Shown here: piece by piece, positions 8,331-16,369 of the stretch
Position numbering within the stretch: position 1 is the first letter of the stretch
How the letters are laid out: the number at the start of each line of letters is the position of its first letter
DNA from: Oscillospiraceae bacterium
Lineage (GTDB): Bacteria > Bacillota_A > Clostridia > Oscillospirales > WRJC01
Direction: 5' to 3'
DNA length: 42,210 bases
Assembly (NCBI GenBank): GCA_009785015.1
Contig: WQXD01000002.1
Coordinates: forward strand, 1-42,210
Program-made: the position numbers and the translations under genes
Notes under the pieces: generated by a model
Seen by the model: only the letters and a program-made list of their open reading frames with translations
What the model was told of the DNA's origin: nothing
Databases searched by the model: none

Positions 8331-8993
8331 ATGGGGGAAATTTTTTCGGTGAACGGAAAAGCCGTGGGCAAACTGTATATAAACCAGATAGCCATGTCCG
8401 TATTCGGGATAATGGTGATACTGGCTACGGCGCAAAACGATTTGCTCGTTTTGTTTGCTTCTTTTCTGGCTGTGGGGCTGTATCTTTTCATAATCTACTC
8501 GATGATGTGGGAGCAGGGGGCAAAAGCGGCGGCCAAAACCCTGAGAGCCGAGGACGCGGGGGTGCGAAAGATAAAAACCCCGTTTCTGATCGTTTTGTTC
8601 GGCAGCCTGTTCAATATTTTCTGCTACGCGCTGTATGCCGTTATGAAAATATATGTCACGGTAAACGATATAACCGAGGGCGGCGCCGCCTTTTTCGGCA
8701 ATGTCGTCTGGCAGGCGATGAGAATGCTGAATGCCATATATATGGGCTTTGAGGCCCTCATATTCCCCAATCCCAACCTCGAACTGATCGCAAACGGGGA
8801 GACGACCGTCTCCAACATCATGTTCACGCCGCCGTACTTTTTTTTCATCACGCTGATCCCGCTGTTTGCAACCGGGATTTGCGCCTATTATCTGGGCGCC
8901 TCGGAGATCAGCATATTAAAAAAGCTGGGCTTTAAGACAAAACACAGAAACGTATCCAACATCCACATCGATTACGACAGATACGAGAAATAG
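8331..8993 (+). CDS. Hypothetical polytopic membrane protein
   Basis: I do not recognise this 220-residue protein. It has about four hydrophobic segments: near residues 20-37 (INQIAMSVFGIMVILATA), 42-58 (a second helix ending LYLFIIYSMM), 83-105 (FLIVLFGSLFNIFCYAL) and 165-188 (PPYFFFITLIPLFATGICAYY). A basic cytoplasmic-looking tail follows (KKLGFKTKHRNVSN). The loop between segments 3 and 4 is longer. No catalytic motif is evident. The start ATG lies after a G-rich stretch acting as ribosome binding site. It is transcribed alone from an extended -10 promoter, and a perfect consensus promoter on the opposite strand (9007-9035) points into its 3' end. Confidence 0.75.
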   Translation: MGEIFSVNGKAVGKLYINQIAMSVFGIMVILATAQNDLLVLFASFLAVGLYLFIIYSMMWEQGAKAAAKTLRAEDAGVRKIKTPFLIVLFGSLFNIFCYALYAVMKIYVTVNDITEGGAAFFGNVVWQAMRMLNAIYMGFEALIFPNPNLELIANGETTVSNIMFTPPYFFFITLIPLFATGICAYYLGASEISILKKLGFKTKHRNVSNIHIDYDRYEK

Positions 8994-9006
8994 GGCCCTG
9001 TAGTAA

Positions 9007-9035
9007 ATTATACCATCGCCGCTGTCAAATGTCAA
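9007..9035 (-). promoter_or_regulatory. Perfect consensus promoter on the minus strand, antisense to the gene at 8331-8993
   Basis: On the minus strand TTGACA (9030-9035), a 17-bp spacer ending in TGG, and TATAAT (9007-9012) match sigma-A consensus at all twelve positions and include an extended -10. Transcription would run leftward, antisense to the membrane protein gene. No minus-strand gene lies immediately downstream. Confidence 0.6.
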
Positions 9036-9078
9036 TGATTATATCGAAAATATCTTTAAAAGAAAGGGTGATTTTAAA

Positions 9079-9597
9079 ATGCCACAAGTATGTCCGAACT
9101 GCAAAACGGAAGTCGCGGAAGGCAAAAAATTTTGCCACAATTGCGGGTCAAAAGTCGAAGCGGCGCCCCAGCCGCAGTTTGAAATCCCGCCTGTACTGCC
9201 TCCCCAGCCGCAATTTCTTGAATCTCCGCCTCCTCCATTTCAGCCGCCTTTGCAGCAGCCTCCTCCGCTTCAGCCCCAATACGCGCCCGCCCCGCGGTAT
9301 AATATGCAGGCGGAGTTTGAGAAACCGCCGAAAAACAGCCCGTATGCCCCCATGGGCATGCTCGGTTATCTGGGCTGGCTTGCTTTGATGTGCATTCCGG
9401 TCATCGGCTGGATCATGGCTGCCGTTTTGTCGTTTGCCGGAAACAAAACCAACCGCAAAAACCTGGCGCGGGCCACGCTCATTCTCATAATCTTAGGCAT
9501 GGCGCTCGCGGCCGCGGGGGTTATACTCTATCTGGAGTTTATAAAAAACCTGCTGGAGCTCATAAAAGATAATTTTGAATTCAAATTCGGATTCTAA
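9079..9597 (+). CDS. Zinc-ribbon, proline-rich membrane protein
   Basis: A 172-residue protein of unknown role in three parts. Residues 1-27 form a double-CxxC zinc ribbon (VCPNCKTEV ... FCHNCGSKV). Residues ~30-85 are a Pro/Gln-rich spacer with several polyproline runs (PPPPF, QPPPL). The C-terminal half holds two hydrophobic helices (near 96-118 and 130-152) separated by a basic loop, then an amphipathic tail. This layout is common in Firmicutes proteins that carry an N-terminal cytosolic zinc ribbon before membrane helices. The polyproline runs predict EF-P dependence, and efp lies 4 kb downstream. It precedes another zinc-ribbon gene and radA on the same strand with short gaps, so the three may be cotranscribed. 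Ribosome binding site AAAGGG, 10 nt before ATG. Confidence 0.78.
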   Translation: MPQVCPNCKTEVAEGKKFCHNCGSKVEAAPQPQFEIPPVLPPQPQFLESPPPPFQPPLQQPPPLQPQYAPAPRYNMQAEFEKPPKNSPYAPMGMLGYLGWLALMCIPVIGWIMAAVLSFAGNKTNRKNLARATLILIILGMALAAAGVILYLEFIKNLLELIKDNFEFKFGF

Positions 9598-9637
9598 AAA
9601 AACATCTCAATAAAAATATTTACAGGGGGAAAAAACA

Positions 9638-10045
9638 ATGACGCGCGAAGAATTGAAAATCGGCATCGAACGCTCGGCGCAGAGGATAAGCGAGCAAATG
9701 TCGCTTCTCCAGAATGTTTACGCCGAACTCGGCAGGGAATTGTATCCGGCGCTCGCGGAGGGTGAACACGCGCAGCTCGCCGAAAGAATCAGGATCGCGG
9801 AGGCAGGCCTTCTGGCCTTGAACAGCGAGCAGTCCGCCATGGAAAACGAATACAGGCGCTTAACCGAGACGGCCACTTGTTTTTACTGCAAGACATTAAA
9901 CGCCGACGACGCGGTGTTCTGCGAGGAATGCGGCAAAAGGCTCGGCGAGAAACCGCGGGAATACTGCGAGGCCTGCGGCACGATGAACAACCCCGGACAA
10001 AAATTCTGCGGCGAGTGCGGGGCGAAACTGAAAGACCAGGCGTGA
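9638..10045 (+). CDS. Small protein with helical N-terminus and two C-terminal zinc ribbons
   Basis: A 135-residue cytoplasmic protein with no recognised name. Residues ~1-80 are charged and predicted helical, possibly coiled-coil (EELKIGIERSAQRI ... LAERIRIAEAGLLAL). Two CxxC...CxxC zinc ribbons follow: CFYCKTLN/CEECGKRL near 87-104 and CEACGTMN/CGECGAKL near 113-130. The architecture resembles adaptor-like zinc-ribbon proteins of the DZANK/zinc_ribbon_2 kind. Its stop is separated by a single base from the ATG of radA, whose product also begins with a zinc ribbon, so the two are almost certainly coexpressed. Function unknown; a partner role with RadA is only a possibility from position. Confidence 0.75.
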   Translation: MTREELKIGIERSAQRISEQMSLLQNVYAELGRELYPALAEGEHAQLAERIRIAEAGLLALNSEQSAMENEYRRLTETATCFYCKTLNADDAVFCEECGKRLGEKPREYCEACGTMNNPGQKFCGECGAKLKDQA

Positions 10046-10046
10046 C

Positions 10047-11453
10047 ATGGCCAAAAAAAACCAGACGGTATATACCTGTTCCAATTGCGGCGAACAGACC
10101 GCGAAATGGTACGGGCGCTGCCCTTCTTGCAATCAGTGGAACACCATGCAGGAAGAGGACTACTCGCCCCCTTCCGCCCCCGAAAAAGAAAAGGACAAAA
10201 AAGTAAACGCCGCGGAACGCTATCAAAACAAATCGGCGGCCAAAGTCCCCGTCATGAAGCTGAGCGAGATAAATATAAGCGACGAGATAAGGTTCAAAAC
10301 GGGCTTGAAAGAATTTGACAGGGTGCTGGGCGGGGGAATAGTGAAGGGGTCGGTTTCGCTTTTGTCGGGCGAGCCCGGAATCGGCAAATCCACCCTGCTT
10401 TTACAGATATGCGACAAATTTTCCGCCGGTTTCAAGATCATGTACGTTTCAGGCGAGGAATCGCAGAACCAGATAAAACTGCGGGCTGAGCGCTTGGGCG
10501 TGAACTCCGGCAACCTGTATGTCTACACGGAGACGAATATAGAAAAGATACACGCCGCCCTCGACGAAACTCACCCGGATCTGCTGATTATAGATTCCAT
10601 ACAGACGATGTACGACAACAACTCGTCGAGTTCCCCGGGTTCGGTCACGCAGGTGCGCGAGTGCGCGCTGTCTTTTATGCAGAGGGCCAAAACCGAAGAA
10701 ATGTCGGTGGTCATCGTGGGCCATGTGAACAAGGAGGGCGGCATAGCCGGACCCAAGGTATTAGAGCACATGGTCGACGCGGTGCTCTATTTCGAAGGCG
10801 AGCGCCAGCAGTCCTACCGGATAATACGCGCCATAAAAAACCGCTACGGCTCGACAAATGAAATAGGCGTGTTCACAATGACGCAGGACGGGCTCTCGGA
10901 AGTGGAAAATCCCTCGGAAATGCTGCTCTCGGGCCGGCTTTTGGACGTCCCGGGAAACTGCGCGGTGAGCGTGATAGAGGGCACAAGGCCCCTAATCGCG
11001 GAGATACAGGCGCTTGTGACAAACACCGCTTTCCCTTCCCCCAGGAGGATGGCGAACGGGGTGGATTACAACAGGCTGTGCATGCTTATCGCCGTGCTCG
11101 AAAAGAGGCTCAGGCTGAAATTGTCTTTGCAGGACGCCTATGTCAACGTGGTCGGGGGCCTCAAGATAGAGGAGCCTTCATGCGATTTGGCCGTGGTGCT
11201 CGCGATAATCTCGAGCTATAAGGAAATACCGGTGAACAACGATATAGTTGCGATGGGCGAAGTGGGGCTCTCGGGGGAGCTGCGGCAGATCGGCAACATA
11301 GACACAAGGGTATCCGAGGCGGCGAGGCTCGGGTTCAAAAAGATCGTCCTGCCGCACAAAAACGTGGTAAGCATAAAAAACATAAAAGACTCGGCCGCAG
11401 TTGAAATAATCCACGTCAAGAGCATTTTTGACGCGCTCGACCTTATCGTCTGA
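10047..11453 (+). CDS. radA: DNA repair protein RadA
   Basis: RadA (Sms) is a RecA-like, branch-migrating helicase of homologous recombination. The 468-residue protein has all the diagnostic parts in order: an N-terminal C4 zinc finger (C11, C14, C25, C28), Walker A GEPGIGKST near residue 108, Walker B LLIIDSIQTM, the RadA-specific KNRYG motif (KNRFG in most members) and a C-terminal Lon-protease-like domain (VVGGLKIEEPSCDLAV, MGEVGLSGELRQI). Length matches the family. The gene follows the zinc-ribbon gene by one base. In many Firmicutes radA lies with disA; here it is instead followed by an esterase-like lipoprotein gene. High confidence. Confidence 0.97.
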   Translation: MAKKNQTVYTCSNCGEQTAKWYGRCPSCNQWNTMQEEDYSPPSAPEKEKDKKVNAAERYQNKSAAKVPVMKLSEINISDEIRFKTGLKEFDRVLGGGIVKGSVSLLSGEPGIGKSTLLLQICDKFSAGFKIMYVSGEESQNQIKLRAERLGVNSGNLYVYTETNIEKIHAALDETHPDLLIIDSIQTMYDNNSSSSPGSVTQVRECALSFMQRAKTEEMSVVIVGHVNKEGGIAGPKVLEHMVDAVLYFEGERQQSYRIIRAIKNRYGSTNEIGVFTMTQDGLSEVENPSEMLLSGRLLDVPGNCAVSVIEGTRPLIAEIQALVTNTAFPSPRRMANGVDYNRLCMLIAVLEKRLRLKLSLQDAYVNVVGGLKIEEPSCDLAVVLAIISSYKEIPVNNDIVAMGEVGLSGELRQIGNIDTRVSEAARLGFKKIVLPHKNVVSIKNIKDSAAVEIIHVKSIFDALDLIV

Positions 11454-11481
11454 CTATTATTTTTTGGGTAGAAAAAATTGT

Positions 11482-12456
11482 ATGATTTCAAAAAAACTTT
11501 TGCTTTTCGGGTTGATTCTCGCCGTTTTGTTTATAATCGCGTGCTTTGGCGGAGGCGGCGAAAACGAAAAAGAGGACGAAAATAAAAGCGCCGCCGTAAC
11601 CGCAACCGAATTGCCCCGGCGGCCCGAAAAAACGGAGGATCTGGGCGAGATATACGACGCAGAAAACAATCTGAGCTTCGACATATATCACCCCACAGTA
11701 CCAAAATACGAAAAAAGCCCGCTTGTAATCGCTTTTCACGGGGGCGGCTGGGTTTCGGGCGACAAATCGCAGATCATGTATATTTTCGCCCCGATCATCG
11801 AAAATCTGCGCGAAAACGGCTGCGCGGTGGCGACGGTCCAATACAGATACGCGCACCAGAGCCCCTTTCCCGCGCAGCTCAGAGACACCGCGAACGCGGT
11901 GCAGTATATATGCGACAACGCGGAAAAATACGATATCGACACAGATTCAATCGGCCTTTTGGGATATTCGGCGGGGGCGCAGCTCGCCATGCTGGCGAGC
12001 TATGTGCCGGCCGGGGCGGGTTTGCCCCTGTATGACCGGGAATATTTTTTTGATATAAAGTACTGCGTTTCGTTTGCCGGCCCCTCGAAATTATACGGCG
12101 GGGAACTGGAGGATTATCCGGGCGGCATCAGGTATCTGTTGGAATGGCTGTTCGGCGGGCAATACGATGAAAAGGAAGCGGAATACATTTCGGGAAGCCC
12201 GTATTATTATATAAACGCCGGAACGAAAAAAATACCGCTGCTTTTAGCGCACGACGAGAAAGACGACACAGTGCCCTTTTCTCAGTCCCGGGCCATGTAC
12301 GAAAAGGCGCTGGAAGCCGAAATCCCGTGCGAGCTGCTGGTATTGGAGGGCTTTTATCATCAGATCGAATTCAACCGGTTTTCCATGGCTGCGCCCTCGG
12401 GCGAAAAGGCCGCGGCGGCCATACTGGATTTTATATATAAATATTCGGGAAAATAA
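11482..12456 (+). CDS. Lipoprotein alpha/beta hydrolase (BD-FAE/esterase-like)
   Basis: A 324-residue extracytoplasmic hydrolase. The N-terminus MISKKLLLFGLILAV is a signal peptide with lipobox FIIAC, so the mature protein should be a lipid-anchored surface protein. After an acidic spacer the hydrolase domain shows the HGGG oxyanion hole (AFHGGGWVSGD), the nucleophile elbow GYSAGAQ, an acid residue in HDEKDDTVP and a catalytic His in FYHQIEF. This is the hormone-sensitive-lipase/carboxylesterase style seen in esterases that deacetylate or de-esterify plant polysaccharides. I chose the ATG at 11482 because it places the signal peptide correctly; an upstream TTG at 11428 lies inside radA. Substrate unknown. 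Confidence 0.85.
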   Translation: MISKKLLLFGLILAVLFIIACFGGGGENEKEDENKSAAVTATELPRRPEKTEDLGEIYDAENNLSFDIYHPTVPKYEKSPLVIAFHGGGWVSGDKSQIMYIFAPIIENLRENGCAVATVQYRYAHQSPFPAQLRDTANAVQYICDNAEKYDIDTDSIGLLGYSAGAQLAMLASYVPAGAGLPLYDREYFFDIKYCVSFAGPSKLYGGELEDYPGGIRYLLEWLFGGQYDEKEAEYISGSPYYYINAGTKKIPLLLAHDEKDDTVPFSQSRAMYEKALEAEIPCELLVLEGFYHQIEFNRFSMAAPSGEKAAAAILDFIYKYSGK

Positions 12457-12465
12457 AAAAACATA

Positions 12466-12494
12466 TTGCAAATCTCAAAATAAAGTGATATAAT
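12466..12494 (+). promoter_or_regulatory. Promoter of the secreted protein gene at 12561
   Basis: TTGCAA (12466-12471), 17 bp, TATAAT (12489-12494). The -10 is perfect and the -35 matches at four of six positions. It lies 66 bp before the ATG. Confidence 0.6.
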
Positions 12495-12526
12495 TGAATC
12501 TTACAGGGTGAAAATAAAAAATCACA

Positions 12527-12546
12527 AAAAATTACGAAAAATTACG
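12527..12546 (+). repeat. Two tandem copies of AAAAATTACG in the 5' UTR
   Basis: A perfect 10-bp tandem duplication just ahead of the AAGGAG of the next gene. It may be an A-rich leader standby site or simple slippage; no function is shown. Confidence 0.5.
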
Positions 12547-12560
12547 AAGGAGAAAAAACG

Positions 12561-13502
12561 ATGAAAAAAATTTTTATCATACCCCTTGCGCTGTGTTTAT
12601 GCGCCATACTCTGCATAAACGCTTTGGCCGCTTCCACATATGTGATCACCGACAAAAAAACGCTTCAAAATTTTGAGACGGGGGATCCCGTCGAAGAAAA
12701 TTTCGGCGGCAACACCGGCTGGGGCGGGCACTGGATAGAAACGGAGCTCTCCTCCACGGCGGGGCTTGAGGGAAGCGTGGCGCTGAAGATGGATTTCGGC
12801 GTATCGGACGAGGGCACCATCGGCGGAATCCACGCCGACAACATCGGCACCAACGATGAGTTAAACGACTGGACGCCCGGCAAAGCTCTGTTGTACCGGA
12901 TCAAAAATCTGTCATCTTCGTCTTTTAATATATCCTCCACCATCGACGTGAACGATGAAAACGGCGCCGGCAGGGCGCGTATGTGGCCCGAAAATGCCCA
13001 GATACTGCTCGATTTGTCATATAACCCGGTGGAATCCGTGCCCGCGGACGCGCTTGCGAGGGACGGCGAAACATGGGCGGGCAGAATGGTCTATGTGGTG
13101 GTTCCGGCGAACTTCGACGGATATATTTTGTGCGATTTGTCGAAATACGTGGACGACGTGGAGCAGATGTTTGAAGCGATTCCGCCCGAATCGACAGTGG
13201 GGCCCAATTGGAGGGCGGAAGTCAAACACCTTGTGATCCTGACGCAGGATTGTATGGGCCAGTCTATTATAGTCGACGATTTCAGGCTTGTGGACTATGA
13301 ATTGGTCGAAATCATAGAGGAAGTCCCCGAACCGGAGCCTGAACCCGAACCGGCGCCCGCGCCGGAGCCCGAACCCGCCCCCGCACCCGATACTCCCGCG
13401 CCTGCGGCGCCGTCGACCGGCGATTTTGCCGCGGTGTTGTTTTTTGGCATGATGATTGCTGCGGGAGCGTACGCGTTCAAAAAAAAGATGGGGCAGAATT
13501 AG
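12561..13502 (+). CDS. Secreted jelly-roll (CBM11-like) protein with TGD-type C-terminal anchor
   Basis: A 313-residue secreted protein. A classical signal peptide (MKKIFIIPLALCLCAILC ... NALA) is followed by a ~215-residue domain beginning with FETGDPVEENF and ending in IIVDDFRLVDYELV. This pattern is typical of galactose-binding-like jelly rolls related to CBM11 and similar carbohydrate-binding modules. Next comes an acidic EP/AP repeat spacer (residues ~255-285) that could span the cell wall. The tail reads APSTGD, a hydrophobic helix, then KKKMGQN, which resembles a sortase or related cell-surface anchoring signal without the canonical LPXTG. It has its own promoter and a good AAGGAG. No catalytic residues are evident, so binding or surface display is more likely than hydrolysis. 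Confidence 0.8.
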   Translation: MKKIFIIPLALCLCAILCINALAASTYVITDKKTLQNFETGDPVEENFGGNTGWGGHWIETELSSTAGLEGSVALKMDFGVSDEGTIGGIHADNIGTNDELNDWTPGKALLYRIKNLSSSSFNISSTIDVNDENGAGRARMWPENAQILLDLSYNPVESVPADALARDGETWAGRMVYVVVPANFDGYILCDLSKYVDDVEQMFEAIPPESTVGPNWRAEVKHLVILTQDCMGQSIIVDDFRLVDYELVEIIEEVPEPEPEPEPAPAPEPEPAPAPDTPAPAAPSTGDFAAVLFFGMMIAAGAYAFKKKMGQN

Positions 13503-13532
13503 AATAGTAAATTTACGGAGGATATAATTATT

Positions 13533-14099
13533 ATGGTGGTGGCGGGAGATTTCAGAAACGGCGTCACGTTTGACATGGATGGTTCTGTGTATCAGATAAT
13601 CGAGTTTCAGCATGTAAAACCCGGAAAAGGGTCGGCGTTTGTGAGAACCAAAATCAGAAACGTGATCACGGGTTCGGTGACGGAGAGGACATTCAACCCT
13701 TCCGATAAATTCCCCGAAGCGTTTGTGGAGAGAAAAGACATGCAGTTTATGTACAACGACGGGGAATTGTATTACTTCATGGATATGGAGTCATACGAGC
13801 AGGTTCCCTTGGACAAAAATAAAATTCCGGAAAATTTCCAGTTTGTCAAAGAGAACGAAATAGTCAAAGTGATATCGTACAAAGGCGATGTGTTCGGGGT
13901 GGATCCCCCCACGTTTGTCGAGCTTACGGTGACCCATTCCGAGCCTGCGGTAAAAGGCGATACGGTGACCAACTCAATGAAACCCGCAACCCTGGAAACC
14001 GGAGTGACTATAAAAGTCCCGATGTTTATCAGCGAAGGCGACATTTTGAAAATAGACACCAGATCGGGTGAATATCTCGAGAGGGTCAAACAGTCGTGA
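13533..14099 (+). CDS. efp: Translation elongation factor P
   Basis: EF-P rescues ribosomes stalled at polyproline stretches. The 188-residue protein has the three-domain EF-P layout: MVVAGDFRNGVTF at the N-terminus, the loop HVKPGKGSAFVRTK with the tip lysine at K32, FPEAFVERKDMQFMY, and the C-terminal OB domain ending in the signature IDTRSGEYLERV. Domain II-III residues GDTVTNSMKPATLETG are also typical. The start ATG follows GGAGG at 11 nt. The gene overlaps the downstream CD1247-type gene by 4 bp. Several proteins in this window contain PPP or PPPP, including AcsB, so EF-P may matter for their expression. Confidence 0.97.
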   Translation: MVVAGDFRNGVTFDMDGSVYQIIEFQHVKPGKGSAFVRTKIRNVITGSVTERTFNPSDKFPEAFVERKDMQFMYNDGELYYFMDMESYEQVPLDKNKIPENFQFVKENEIVKVISYKGDVFGVDPPTFVELTVTHSEPAVKGDTVTNSMKPATLETGVTIKVPMFISEGDILKIDTRSGEYLERVKQS

Positions 14100-14545
14100 A
14101 TATAAGCGAAAAAGTGGCGTACCTGAAAGGCCTCGCAGAGGGGCTTGACATCGGGACGGATCCGAAAAACGGAAAAATAATAACCGGCGTCCTCGACGTA
14201 TTGGAGGAAATGGCCCGCGCGATCCGGGATATGTCCGAAAAAGGCGAAAAATTCACGGAGAAGCCGGCAGCGGAGCCGAAAGCGGTATACAAAGAAAAAG
14301 AAGAAGCCGACAGCGAATACCTGGACGGGGTTTTTGAAATGATGTGCCCGCACTGTCAAAAACAGATTTTTATCCAGACGGACGATATACTCGAAAGCGA
14401 CGACATGTCCATAGAATGCCCCGAATGCGGCTGCGAAATCGATATTATAGACGAAGCGGGAGAAGAAAACGGCGATTCCTGCGAAAGGTGCCCGGGCTGC
14501 GCCGGCCGCTTTGGAAACGACGACGACGAAAATCCGGCGTTTTGA
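14096..14545 (+). CDS. CD1247 N-terminal domain-type protein with C-terminal zinc ribbon
   Basis: A 149-residue protein beginning SEKVAYLKGLAEGL, the hallmark of the Clostridia CD1247 N-terminal domain, a helical region of unknown function. The C-terminal half has a zinc-ribbon pair (MCPHCQKQIF ... ECPECGCEIDI) and a short Cys-rich acidic tail (CERCPGCAG). It starts at GTG 14096, overlapping the stop of efp by 4 bp, so the two are translationally coupled; that adjacency is, to my knowledge, usual in Clostridia. The role is unknown. It ends one base before the stop of a convergent gene. Confidence 0.85.
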   Translation: MNISEKVAYLKGLAEGLDIGTDPKNGKIITGVLDVLEEMARAIRDMSEKGEKFTEKPAAEPKAVYKEKEEADSEYLDGVFEMMCPHCQKQIFIQTDDILESDDMSIECPECGCEIDIIDEAGEENGDSCERCPGCAGRFGNDDDENPAF

Positions 14546-14546
14546 G

Positions 14547-15008
14547 TTATTGCGGCTTGCATATTTTGCACGGCTCGTATTTCGACTGTTCCGCCTCTTC
14601 CCTTGTGAGGTATTGTTTTATGCTTTTGACCATGTAGCAGCCCGGAAGATGGTATTTTTTGCCCGATTGGGTGACCACGAATAAAACTTCCTCTTCTTTT
14701 TCTTCTTTTTCGGCGCTCTCTTTTGCAAATTCAGCGATTTCCGTGGCTTCCGGAGCTTTGGCAGCCGCTGCGGTTTCCGGAGCCGCGGTTTCGTTTTCTG
14801 CTTTTTGGGCGTCGGCGGGAGAAATTGTCCCCGTTATGACTTCTGGAGCGGATTTTGCCTGACTGTAGGCGGCTTCGTTTAAAATGTCCTCATAGTTGTC
14901 GTCGGCGCCGGCGCTGTTTTGCGCGCAGCCGCAGACGGCAAAAAACATAAACGCGGCGATAGTCAAAATGCCGGCGGCCAAAACCGGAATTCTTTTGTTG
15001 TACAACAT
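14547..15008 (-). CDS. Lipoprotein with C-terminal Ada-like metal-binding Cys domain
   Basis: A 153-residue exported protein. The N-terminus (MLYNKRIPVLAAGILTI) is a signal peptide ending in a lipobox-like VCGC. A low-complexity Ala/Glu-rich spacer (residues ~30-105) follows. The last ~40 residues read YHLPGCYMVKSI ... YEPCKICKP, the small Ada-like zinc-binding fold (His-x4-Cys ... Cys-x2-Cys) often found at the C-terminus of secreted nucleases and cell-surface proteins. I chose the ATG at 15008 because GGGGG lies 9 nt upstream and the signal peptide then starts properly; an alternative ATG at 15059 lies within the promoter. It has a near-perfect promoter of its own. Function unknown. Confidence 0.75.
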   Translation of the reverse strand: MLYNKRIPVLAAGILTIAAFMFFAVCGCAQNSAGADDNYEDILNEAAYSQAKSAPEVITGTISPADAQKAENETAAPETAAAAKAPEATEIAEFAKESAEKEEKEEEVLFVVTQSGKKYHLPGCYMVKSIKQYLTREEAEQSKYEPCKICKPQ

Positions 15009-15030
15009 TATAGCACACCCCCTATTTGTG

Positions 15031-15059
15031 ATTATAGAATATATCCGCGAAAAAGTCAA
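15031..15059 (-). promoter_or_regulatory. Promoter of the Ada-like-domain lipoprotein gene
   Basis: On the minus strand TTGACT (15054-15059), 17 bp, TATAAT (15031-15036). This is 11 of 12 consensus positions. The transcript would start about 15 bp before the GGGGG ribosome binding site. Confidence 0.7.
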
Positions 15060-15118
15060 GTTGTTTTAAGTAAATTTAAATATTTTGTCAATTATCGAAA
15101 TTAAAAACCGGGAGGGAA

Positions 15119-16360
15119 ATGATGGATAAACGGGAAGATGATATCTTGGACGATATATTGGACGAAGAATCAGATGAAAATTTGGATGAAGATTCAGACG
15201 AAATGAAACTGCCCGAAACTTTGATGGGGGAGAGCGCAGACGAAAACACAGAAATCGAAGACGAACATACAGATCAAAAAATAGAAGAGGCGCTTTCCAA
15301 ATTTTTGGACGACGACAAAGACGACAAAAAAGAGCCGGACAAAAATTCAAAAAAATCCGGCAAAGAATTGGACAGGGAAGAAATAGAGCGTGAAATCCGC
15401 GCGAAAATAGCCAAAGAAAAAAAGGAAAAACTGAAACAAGTCCAAAAAATCGCCGTCATATGCGCCGCCGTCATAGTGGTGGCAGCGGCGGGCCTGTTCG
15501 CCTTTTTTCAATTTGCCAAAGCCGGGAACAGCTATATCGTGAAATTCGACAACAAAAATATAAGCGTGGAGGAGTTTAAATTCTTCATGCTGCTAAACGC
15601 GCTCAACCAGACCGCTTCCGACAAACAATCGGCGTATAACGGCCTTATGGATTTTTTGGTGATGAACAAAGCGGCGAAAGATAAAAACGTGGAGTTGACC
15701 GAAGAAGACAAGGAATATATAAAATCCAACGCCGAATATATCAAAAATTATTTGGAATCCAACAACATCGCGCTGCCCAAGATATCCGACGAACGCCTTG
15801 AGGAAATAGTCGGCGTGAGCGTGAGCGGGGTGGTACCCTACAAGCTCCTCGACATTGTGGCCCAAGAAGCCGGATATACGGTGGATGAGGGCAAAATTAC
15901 CGAAGAATTCAACGCTTACCAGTCGGAGGACAAACTGTTGAAATATATCATAACCGAAACCCCGGAAGCCGGCGAGGTCGCCCGGGAAGCTCTGATTTCG
16001 GGGGTTTCGGCGGATGAAGCGGTGATGAGCTACTCCACATATTACCTCATGTACGGAATTGAAACGCTGAATGCCAGCGCGCTGGGGTTCGACGCTGAAA
16101 ATTACGATAAAATAATGGCTTTGGCGCCTTTGGAATTTTCCGAAGTGATAGATCTGGGCGGCATATACGGGGTGTTTATCGCGGTGACATACGAGGAAAC
16201 CCGGGACGCCTTCAGAAACGACTACACATACAAGCAAAAAAATCAATTGTTTCTCAGGGAATACGAGTTTTGGAAAAGCGAAGCCAAAGAACAAAGAAAC
16301 GAAAAAGTGTTTGAAAATTTTGACGAAGAAGAATTTTTCAACACCGTTTTCGGCGGATAA
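15119..16360 (+). CDS. SurA/PrsA-like membrane-anchored protein with very acidic N-terminus
   Basis: A 413-residue type II membrane protein. Residues 1-75 are extremely acidic (DILDDILDEESDENLDEDSD), residues 75-108 are a highly charged Lys/Glu helix, and a single transmembrane helix spans about 114-137 (IAVICAAVIVVAAAGLF). The outer part has the N-terminal helical fold of SurA/trigger-factor/PrsA chaperones: VKFDNKNISVEEFKFF, then alternating helices, and YTVDEGKITEEFNAY near the position of the usual parvulin junction. I do not see an intact parvulin PPIase domain, so a chaperone-like rather than isomerase role is more likely. Related SurA N-terminal proteins are common in Clostridia. Ribosome binding site GGGAGGGAA. 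A second ATG follows immediately at 15122. Confidence 0.72.
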   Translation: MMDKREDDILDDILDEESDENLDEDSDEMKLPETLMGESADENTEIEDEHTDQKIEEALSKFLDDDKDDKKEPDKNSKKSGKELDREEIEREIRAKIAKEKKEKLKQVQKIAVICAAVIVVAAAGLFAFFQFAKAGNSYIVKFDNKNISVEEFKFFMLLNALNQTASDKQSAYNGLMDFLVMNKAAKDKNVELTEEDKEYIKSNAEYIKNYLESNNIALPKISDERLEEIVGVSVSGVVPYKLLDIVAQEAGYTVDEGKITEEFNAYQSEDKLLKYIITETPEAGEVAREALISGVSADEAVMSYSTYYLMYGIETLNASALGFDAENYDKIMALAPLEFSEVIDLGGIYGVFIAVTYEETRDAFRNDYTYKQKNQLFLREYEFWKSEAKEQRNEKVFENFDEEEFFNTVFGG

Positions 16361-16369
16361 AAATCAAAT

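Noticed and set aside
13017..13613. Minus-strand frame overlapping the secreted protein gene and the efp start
   Set aside because: It is the antisense of the EP/AP repeat, which yields the artificial RRRRR-rich product; no ribosome binding site or promoter.
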